From an uncultured Clostridia bacterium (GTDB taxonomy: Bacteria; Bacillota; Clostridia; Oscillospirales; Butyricicoccaceae): 5,448 bases of DNA. The stretch lies in the NCBI GenBank assembly GCA_910589115.1, contig CAJUSB010000169.1, forward strand, positions 1 to 5,448, in the 5' to 3' direction. Shown here one piece after another: positions 1 to 5,448 of the stretch. Position numbers and translations under genes: made by a program. Below the pieces are notes generated by a model. The model saw nothing but the letters and a program-made list of their open reading frames with translations, was not told the origin of the DNA and made no database searches. Positions within the stretch are counted from its first letter, which is position 1. Each line of letters begins with the position of its first letter.

Positions 1-22
1 GAAAATCCTACGCAAAGTTTAT

Positions 23-3000
23 ATGCGACAACGTGTCGCTGCACTGTCGAATGGAGCAAATTATATTCATAAACGGCTGCGCACTGAATTGGCGGATTAT
101 ATCAGAGCACAATATTTTGGGAAATCGCCGCTTCTGCTGTCCGCCGCAGGCGAGCGATTGGAGGAAGAGGGGTTACTGTATCAGAAGCCCTATATTGAAT
201 CGTCGCCAGCCTATGAAAGTGTCCAGAATGGAATCCAAAAGCTTGATCTGCCTGATTGGCAAAAGAACTTTTTTATGCAGCTTTCTCAAGCGAAACTGGG
301 TGTCCATCCAGCACCCTTCGTGCATCAGTTGGAAGCACTGAATGCTGTTGCCGATGGTCGTGATTTATTTGTGTCGACTGGCACTGGTTCTGGTAAGACG
401 GAATGTTTTATGTGGCCTTTGTTGGCAAAACTGGCGGCAGAAGCTCATGATTCTGCACGGACATGGTCTAAACGGGGTGTACGGGCACTTATCATGTATC
501 CTATGAATGCCCTCGTTTCTGATCAGGTGAGCCGGCTTCGCCGTCTAATTGGGGATCCACAGGGAGAGTTTGTGCGGGTATTCCGTAATGTTTGCGGAAA
601 AAGTGCCCGACGTCCGCAATTTGGGATGTATACAGGCCGGACGCCATATCCGGGCGATGAGCCAAAGCGCACTCAGGATCGTATGCTGGAAAAAACACTG
701 GCAAGGATGTCATTTCCACAGACAGAGTCTGAGAGGGCTTATTTTGCACAGTTAAGCGAAGAAGGAAAGATTCCTGCAAAAACGGATATGGAACTGTTTC
801 TGCAAAGGCTTCACGACAGCCAACATGTTCCAGATCCGGAAGACGCTGAGCTGATTACTCGTTTTGAGATGCAGGAATTCTGTCCGGATATCCTGATCAC
901 CAACTATTCCATGTTGGAATATATGCTATTCCGCCCTCGTGATGCCGGAATATGGAAGGCCACGAAGTCATGGTTGGACACTGATCCGTCGAACAAGCTG
1001 TTGTTTATTATCGATGAAGCACATATGTATAAAGGCTCAGCAGGCGGAGAAGTTGCCCTTTTGATCCGCAGATTATTCCACAAACTCAGTATCTCCCGCC
1101 AAAGGGTACAATTTATCCTGACAACGGCCAGTATGCCGAATCGTGGAAAAAAGGATCAGGATGCGGTTCGGCAATTTGCGCAGGATCTGACAGCGGCCGA
1201 TGAGACCTCCGGATTTTGTTTTCTTACAGGAACAAAAGAGAAAATAGACGGAAAAATGAAGTACGATATTCCAATTGCCCGTTTTCTCTCCTGTACAGCA
1301 TCTGCATTTGAAGGCGCAAAGGAAGAACGTCTGACTGCATTGAATCAGTTTTGGAGCGACGTCCCTGACACCGCAGCACCTTTTCCAACAGTCGAAGCGG
1401 CCTCTGTGTGGATGTACGGACATTTGATTTTCTACCGTCCGTTTTATGAAATGATCCGTCAGTGCAGGGGAACGGCCGTCTCCCTTAAGGAACTTGCGCA
1501 AAGCATCTTTCCTGGTGAGGAAACGGAAACCGCATTAACGGCCGTTAGCGTTCTTCTGGCAATCATTCCATTAGCGTATGATGAAAAAGGGGCAGTCCTT
1601 TTCCCGGCACGAATGCATATGCTTTTCAAAGGGCTTAAAGGTGTCTATGCCTGTGCAAATGCAGATTGCCCTCATTCACATACGGACGGAACATTGACGT
1701 TGGGTGAAATATTTTTGACAGACAGTAATTTTGTATGTCCGCATTGCGGGTCGTCCATCTATGAATTATATAATGACCGCCGCTGTGGCGCATTATTTTA
1801 CAAAGGATATATTTTGGAGGAAGATTCCGCACAGAATGGAAGCGTTTATCTATGGCGCTATTCTGGGCAGATCATCGACCGGCGAATGAAAGAAGTGCAT
1901 CTGTTTATACCTCCGGAAGGAACCATACGCTTAGAAAAACGCGGGAAAACATCAATTAAGCCTTGTTATTTAGATGTACAGAGCGGCTTCCTTTATATGC
2001 ACGATGACTCGCAGGAAGGAAAGCCCGGAATCCGTAAATTGTATTATTCTGATTATACAGCGCCTGGACGACCTCAGGTTTTGACTTGGTATGACTGTCC
2101 GCATTGCGAGCATCGACTGTCCGGGGCGCAGCTGACATCCTTTAGTACGAAAGGAAATCAGTCTTTCTTTAATTTGATTAAGGCACAGTTTCAGGAACAA
2201 CCTCCGGTTTCCGGCAAAGATTCTAATCCCGTGCATTTACCAAATGAAGGGCGAAAGGTGCTTCTTTTTTCAGACAGCCGACAGCGGGCGGCCAAGCTTG
2301 CGCGGGATATGTCTAAAGCGTCGGATGACACCGCTGTGCGACAGTTATTTGCGCTGGCGATCCATGAAATGGAATGCGCTCACGGCAGCAGATCCCTGGA
2401 CGTGCTTTATGATTATTTTTGTCTTGCTGCAGCCCGGCAAAACCTCCAGATATTCCATTCGCCCGAGCGGGCTAAGTTTGCAGAGGACTGTATCAATGTA
2501 CGAAAAGATTTTGAGCGCAGCCAAAAACGCAAAAGAGATTACAGGCCCCGCCTTACATTGGCAAACGCCCCTCTTCAGATGCAGGAAGCGTTGCTGCGCC
2601 TGTTTTGCGGTGGATATAATACGCTGTACGATTCTGCGGTCAGCTGGCTGGAACCGACGAAGGACGTACTGGATGAAGCGCTGGATGATCTGGATGAGCT
2701 GGAAATTGAAGCTTCTGAGGAAGAGTTTTTAGAACTATTCAATGCCTGGATCATATCAATCTGCGATAAAGCCACTGCGTTGGGGCATACTATTCAGGAT
2801 GCGGTGCGGAAAGAAGTCAGGCCTGTTTATGGTGGGTATGGTTTGGACAAAGATTGGAATTTCTCTGACAATATTAGGAAAATCATGGGCTGGGATAAGA
2901 AAAACCGTGTAATGGATGGTTGGAAAAGTGTTTTCCGCAAACGGTTTTTAGACTGTGCCCAGCCTGATAACGGGAAACTTTATGTAGATATTACTCGTGT

Positions 3001-5326
3001 TCAACCGCGCTTCGAGCAGAAACATATTTGGTACCGGTGCGAAAAATGTTCGGAGATTACGCCTTATTTGTTAAAGAAAAAATGTCCAGGGTGCCGCAGT
3101 GAGACGATTCACGCAATGACCGAACGGGAATATGACGCGCTGCATTTTTGGAGAAAACCTGTCGAAGACGCGCTGATGGGAAAGAGAATCTGTGTAATTG
3201 ACACGGAGGAACATACCGCGCAGCTTTCCCACAAAGATCAAAGGGACGATTATTGGTCAAAAACAGAAAATTATGAGCTTCGTTTTCAAGATTTGATCCG
3301 ACAGGAAGACCATGAAATGCCTGTTGATATTTTAAGCTGCACAACGACAATGGAGGTTGGTATTGATATCGGATCGTTGGTAGCGGTTGGACTACGAAAT
3401 GTCCCGCCGATGCGGGAGAATTATCAGCAGAGGGCTGGCCGCGCAGGGCGAAGGGGCTCCAGCCTTTCTACGATCATAACCTTTTGCGAAGACGGTCCTC
3501 ACGATACATTGTATTTTCAGGACCCGGTGCCAATGTTCCGTGGAGATCCCCGCAGGCCATGGATCGATATCCACAGCGAAAAACTTCTTCAGCGGCATCT
3601 GATCATGGTTATGCTTCAGGATTTCTTGGACAAGAGGCATCGAATATCCGGCTCAACGAGCTTGGATGCGCTTCCGGCAGCCGAATTTCTGGACGAGCAT
3701 TTAGATGATTTCCTGCATTATGCGTCGGCCTATGTCCCACCCAAAAACACGGTTTTGCTGCCGGATGAGGCAAAGGTTGATATGACGGCGTTGGTTTTGA
3801 GTTTAACGGATAAGCTTACGCGAATGAAGGAAAAACGGAATCAGCATCCAGAACTGTTTGGAGTGCAGGATGGTGTAACTTCAAAAAACGCCAAATCTTT
3901 GCTGGATGCTTTATACGAGGATGGTATTATACCTACTTATTCATTTCCCAAGGATGTTGTCAGCACTTATATTTTTGATCAGAATGACTCCAGCGGGAAA
4001 TTGGCATATCAAGTTGAGCGTGGATTGGATGTAGCAATCAGTGAATACGCACCTGGCCGGTCTATTGTAGTTGATAAGCAGACATATCAAATCGGTGGTC
4101 TGTATTATCCCGGAAGTGAGCGACGGAAAGGATATGCGCTGAAGCCAGCACGTTTCTTTGTTGAGGACCCCAATTACTTAAAAAAGGTGCTAAAATGCCA
4201 GGAATGTGGATGGTTTGGTCTGGAAGAAGAGAATATGCGAATTTGTCCTTTCTGTGGCAGTGACACTTTATCGCAGGAGCTTCCTATGCTGCGGCCCTGG
4301 GGGTTTGCGCCAAGAAATGCCCGCGCAATCCAAAGCGTACAGTTGGCGGAGGAATATTCTTATGTGCAGCCGCCGTTTTATTCTACATTACCAGATGCGG
4401 ACAATATGAAATATGTTAGAAATTGTGCGAATATTCGCATGGCTGCCCGAGCAAACCAAAGGATTATGATGCTGAATCGAGGAATATCAGATCAGGGTTT
4501 TATGATATGCCGAGACTGCGGAGCAGCTTTGCCAGGGAATCAGGTTAAGGTGTTTCAAGAAGTCGGACGCCCGTATCCTTCAAGATTTGCACAAAGCCAA
4601 TGCAGACATTCGGACTGCATGAATGTTAATCTTGGTTATGATTTTGTTACGGATATGCTTGTTTTGGAGTTTTCACTGGATGAAAATCGGATAGATACCC
4701 GGAGTACAGAAAACCCTTGGCTGATCCGGGCCTCACAGTCGCTGTCAGAGGCATTGCGGTTGACTGCCAGCAAGGAATTAGATGTTGAATTTACAGAATT
4801 AGTGACAGGATATCGATTGAGAAAAAATCAGACTGGTTTCTTTGTAGATATTTATTTGTATGATAATTTATCCAGTGGAGCTGGTTACGCCGTTAGTGTG
4901 GCGGATGAAATTGAAACGCTGTTGGAAAAGACAAAAATGTTGTTGAACGATTGTATCTGTCAATCTGCTTGCTATAATTGCTTAAAGCATTATCGGAATC
5001 AATTCGCTCACGGGATGCTGGATCGCTATGCTGCATTGGAACTGGTGAATTGGGGAATGAATCATAAACTCGCTGACATGATTCCGCTTGAAAGACAAAT
5101 GAGTCTTATATCCCCTCTATGCCGTATTTTAGAGAATTCGGGGTACCACGTAAGATCAAGGACATCTGCGTTATCTATATCGAATGGGTATCAGGAAAAA
5201 GAAATTATTGTTTACCCAGCAATGTGGGCTGAACCATCTGCGGATGAAATAATCTATATAAATGACGGCTATTTAAAATACGCAAAACCATATGCTGTTC
5301 AGAAAATCATAGATTCTTTTTTGTGA
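23..5326 (+). CDS. Giant DEAH-box superfamily 2 helicase with DUF1998 domain, DruE-like (probable Druantia anti-phage defence helicase)
   Basis: This is a predicted cytoplasmic ATP-dependent nucleic-acid helicase or translocase, probably the DruE-type core of an anti-phage system. Seen in the 1767-residue product: HQ of a Q-like motif (101-102), Walker A STGTGSGKT (118-126), motif Ia around YPMNAL (159-164), Ib ITNY (292-295), DEAH (331-334), motif III TTAS (367-370), motif IV FSDSRQ (749-754), motif V TTTMEVGID (1107-1115) and motif VI QQRAGRAGRRG (1135-1145). Cysteine clusters lie at 544-588, 1006-1024, 1392-1411 and 1496-1532. The DUF1998 signature follows: a GAGY stretch (1619-1622), then C1644, C1646, C1650 and C1653. 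There is no signal peptide or obvious membrane segment. Known of the family: DruE is about 1800-2100 residues with a helicase core and DUF1998; DrmA and MrfA are shorter. The start is uncertain: no clear Shine-Dalgarno precedes ATG 23 and the frame is open to base 2, but the N-terminus looks nearly complete. Helicase assignment is near certain; the Druantia assignment is inferred without neighbours. Confidence 0.93.
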   Translation: MRQRVAALSNGANYIHKRLRTELADYIRAQYFGKSPLLLSAAGERLEEEGLLYQKPYIESSPAYESVQNGIQKLDLPDWQKNFFMQLSQAKLGVHPAPFVHQLEALNAVADGRDLFVSTGTGSGKTECFMWPLLAKLAAEAHDSARTWSKRGVRALIMYPMNALVSDQVSRLRRLIGDPQGEFVRVFRNVCGKSARRPQFGMYTGRTPYPGDEPKRTQDRMLEKTLARMSFPQTESERAYFAQLSEEGKIPAKTDMELFLQRLHDSQHVPDPEDAELITRFEMQEFCPDILITNYSMLEYMLFRPRDAGIWKATKSWLDTDPSNKLLFIIDEAHMYKGSAGGEVALLIRRLFHKLSISRQRVQFILTTASMPNRGKKDQDAVRQFAQDLTAADETSGFCFLTGTKEKIDGKMKYDIPIARFLSCTASAFEGAKEERLTALNQFWSDVPDTAAPFPTVEAASVWMYGHLIFYRPFYEMIRQCRGTAVSLKELAQSIFPGEETETALTAVSVLLAIIPLAYDEKGAVLFPARMHMLFKGLKGVYACANADCPHSHTDGTLTLGEIFLTDSNFVCPHCGSSIYELYNDRRCGALFYKGYILEEDSAQNGSVYLWRYSGQIIDRRMKEVHLFIPPEGTIRLEKRGKTSIKPCYLDVQSGFLYMHDDSQEGKPGIRKLYYSDYTAPGRPQVLTWYDCPHCEHRLSGAQLTSFSTKGNQSFFNLIKAQFQEQPPVSGKDSNPVHLPNEGRKVLLFSDSRQRAAKLARDMSKASDDTAVRQLFALAIHEMECAHGSRSLDVLYDYFCLAAARQNLQIFHSPERAKFAEDCINVRKDFERSQKRKRDYRPRLTLANAPLQMQEALLRLFCGGYNTLYDSAVSWLEPTKDVLDEALDDLDELEIEASEEEFLELFNAWIISICDKATALGHTIQDAVRKEVRPVYGGYGLDKDWNFSDNIRKIMGWDKKNRVMDGWKSVFRKRFLDCAQPDNGKLYVDITRVQPRFEQKHIWYRCEKCSEITPYLLKKKCPGCRSETIHAMTEREYDALHFWRKPVEDALMGKRICVIDTEEHTAQLSHKDQRDDYWSKTENYELRFQDLIRQEDHEMPVDILSCTTTMEVGIDIGSLVAVGLRNVPPMRENYQQRAGRAGRRGSSLSTIITFCEDGPHDTLYFQDPVPMFRGDPRRPWIDIHSEKLLQRHLIMVMLQDFLDKRHRISGSTSLDALPAAEFLDEHLDDFLHYASAYVPPKNTVLLPDEAKVDMTALVLSLTDKLTRMKEKRNQHPELFGVQDGVTSKNAKSLLDALYEDGIIPTYSFPKDVVSTYIFDQNDSSGKLAYQVERGLDVAISEYAPGRSIVVDKQTYQIGGLYYPGSERRKGYALKPARFFVEDPNYLKKVLKCQECGWFGLEEENMRICPFCGSDTLSQELPMLRPWGFAPRNARAIQSVQLAEEYSYVQPPFYSTLPDADNMKYVRNCANIRMAARANQRIMMLNRGISDQGFMICRDCGAALPGNQVKVFQEVGRPYPSRFAQSQCRHSDCMNVNLGYDFVTDMLVLEFSLDENRIDTRSTENPWLIRASQSLSEALRLTASKELDVEFTELVTGYRLRKNQTGFFVDIYLYDNLSSGAGYAVSVADEIETLLEKTKMLLNDCICQSACYNCLKHYRNQFAHGMLDRYAALELVNWGMNHKLADMIPLERQMSLISPLCRILENSGYHVRSRTSALSISNGYQEKEIIVYPAMWAEPSADEIIYINDGYLKYAKPYAVQKIIDSFL
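305..1222 (+). other. RecA1 (ATP-binding) lobe of the helicase
   Basis: This segment (about residues 95-400) is the first helicase lobe, which binds and hydrolyses ATP. Walker A is at 374-400, with K125 and T126 as the phosphate and magnesium ligands. The DEAH box is at 1013-1024, with E332 the expected catalytic base. Motif Ia (YPMNAL then DQ) and motif Ib (ITNYSMLEY) have the spelling usual for the DUF1998 helicase group. Motif III reads TTAS where many SF2 enzymes have SAT. About 120 residues separate motif Ia from Ib (roughly 170-288), longer than in minimal SF2 helicases. The borders are estimates from motif positions. Confidence 0.85.
2249..3457 (+). other. RecA2 lobe of the helicase, split by a large zinc-ribbon-bearing insert
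   Basis: The second helicase lobe starts with motif IV (RKVLLFSDSRQRAA, residues 744-757) and ends with motifs V and VI (1104-1145), where R1140 and R1143 are the likely arginine fingers. Between motif IV and motif V lie about 340 residues that a minimal lobe does not have. This insert is mostly helix-like and charged, has an acidic run at 881-906, and carries a CxxC-x11-CxxC cluster (C1006, C1009, C1021, C1024). An EEHTAQLS block (1062-1069) precedes motif V and is, from memory, a conserved feature of DUF1998-containing helicases. The exact fold of the insert cannot be told from the sequence. Confidence 0.8.
4823..5062 (+). other. DUF1998 (MrfA-like metal-binding) domain
   Basis: About residues 1601-1680 match the DUF1998 pattern. 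A hydrophobic strand leads into YDNLSSGAGYA (1613-1623), a helix follows, then the cluster C1644-x-C1646-x3-C1650-x2-C1653 (bases 4952-4981), followed by LKHYRNQ and LDRYAALELVNW. In the repair helicase MrfA (YprA) the equivalent four cysteines bind zinc, so the same is inferred here. All four cysteines are present, which argues against decay of this gene. An uncharacterised tail of about 85 residues (1681-1767) follows, so the protein does not end with this domain. Confidence 0.82.
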
Positions 5327-5448
5327 CTGCAAAACGAAGTATCTAAACATCGCTTGACAATGGTAAACACACCATTGAATAAGACGCTGGGGGCAAGAAA
5401 TCAGATTTTCCACTCAAAAGAAACGCGCTCGGCGGTGGCTTGGACCTG
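5327..5448. other. 3' flanking region, no assignable gene
   Basis: These 122 bases after the helicase stop hold no recognisable gene. A TTGACA hexamer at 5354-5359 matches the -35 consensus, but the best -10 candidate (TTGAAT, 5375-5380) is only 15 bases away, so a plus-strand promoter is weakly supported. Two partial frames reach the window edge. One is a plus-strand frame from ATG 5360 with no ribosome binding site. The other is a minus-strand frame that would end at a TGA (complement of 5401-5403) with the last residues RVSFEWKI. The final 28 bases are clearly more GC-rich than the preceding flank, which hints at a boundary or a neighbouring gene. I cannot choose between these readings. 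Confidence 0.3.
5358..5377. repeat. Short inverted repeat (7-bp stem, 6-nt loop) downstream of the helicase gene
   Basis: CAATGGT (5358-5364) and ACCATTG (5371-5377) form a perfect 7-bp stem around the loop AAACAC, 31 bases after the stop codon. The stem is AT-leaning, and no run of T follows it on either strand, so it is not a convincing rho-independent terminator. It could be a weak transcript-end hairpin or an operator-like dyad, since it overlaps the end of a TTGACA hexamer (5354-5359). A chance occurrence cannot be excluded. Confidence 0.35.

Noticed and set aside
33..341. 102-codon plus-strand frame near the 5' edge, possible end of an upstream gene
   Set aside because: It is fully overlapped by the helicase N-terminus, which has family-like sequence from about residue 10 onward. 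The product has no recognisable features, and a roughly 300-base overlap would be unusual.
1073..1501. 142-codon open frame on the minus strand
   Set aside because: It lies antisense within the helicase RecA1 and insert coding region. Its product is rich in Cys, Arg and Phe without a recognisable domain, and the plus strand there encodes clear helicase motif III and downstream family sequence.
2244..2732. 162-codon open frame on the plus strand in another frame
   Set aside because: It overlaps motif IV and the following insert of the helicase. The product is full of Cys, Trp and Arg, as expected from an out-of-frame reading, and shows no domain.
2575..2775. Serine-rich minus-strand frame
   Set aside because: The serine run is simply the antisense reading of the acidic D/E-rich stretch of the helicase (residues 881-906).
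23..5326. DISARM DrmA or the repair helicase MrfA as the identity of the large protein
   Set aside because: Both share the helicase plus DUF1998 theme, but at 1767 residues with two large inserts this protein is far longer than those families. They remain possible distant relatives.
5358..5383. Rho-independent terminator for the helicase gene
   Set aside because: The hairpin stem is only 7 bp and AT-leaning, and it is followed by AATAAG rather than a T-run, so terminator function is not supported.
5354..5383. Plus-strand promoter for a downstream gene
   Set aside because: The -35 hexamer is perfect, but no good -10 lies 16-18 bases downstream; TTGAAT at 15 bases is weak, and no gene start with a ribosome binding site follows within the window.

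Overview
The window is almost entirely one protein-coding gene. A single plus-strand reading frame (ATG at 23, TGA at 5324-5326, 1767 codons) encodes a giant superfamily 2 DEAH-box helicase with a C-terminal DUF1998-type cysteine cluster. Helicase motifs I, Ia, Ib, II, III, IV, V and VI can all be read in order, so the gene looks intact at the motif level. Length, architecture and motif spelling fit best with DruE, the large helicase shared by all Druantia anti-phage systems. The system name remains an inference, because no Druantia partner gene (druA-D, druM/F/G or druH) lies in the window. MrfA/YprA-type repair helicases and DISARM DrmA share the helicase plus DUF1998 theme but are much shorter.

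The organism is most likely a Gram-positive anaerobe of the Clostridia. This rests on an intermediate, slightly AT-leaning base composition, mixed codon use without strong GC3 bias, and resemblance of the protein's wording to clostridial helicases. All of this was judged by eye, with no calculation and no database search.

Layout: bases 1-22 are the very end of an upstream region. The helicase frame is already open there, so the true start could lie upstream of the window. Bases 23-5326 are the helicase. It has an N-terminal segment, the RecA1 lobe (about residues 95-400), a large insert with a zinc-ribbon-like cluster (about 400-740), motif IV (about 743-763), a second large insert with another CxxC/CxxC cluster (about 764-1095), motifs V and VI (1104-1145), then a long C-terminal part with three more cysteine clusters ending in DUF1998 and an 85-90 residue tail. 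Bases 5327-5448 are a short 3' flank with a 7-bp inverted repeat, a TTGACA hexamer and a GC-rich final stretch. The flank contains no identifiable gene, though partial frames run off the window edge.

I see no RNA genes, CRISPR arrays, insertion sequences, riboswitches or convincing terminators. In described Druantia loci, as I recall them, druE is the last gene of the operon. A long helicase gene followed by unrelated-looking sequence agrees with that, and any partner genes would be expected upstream of base 1.
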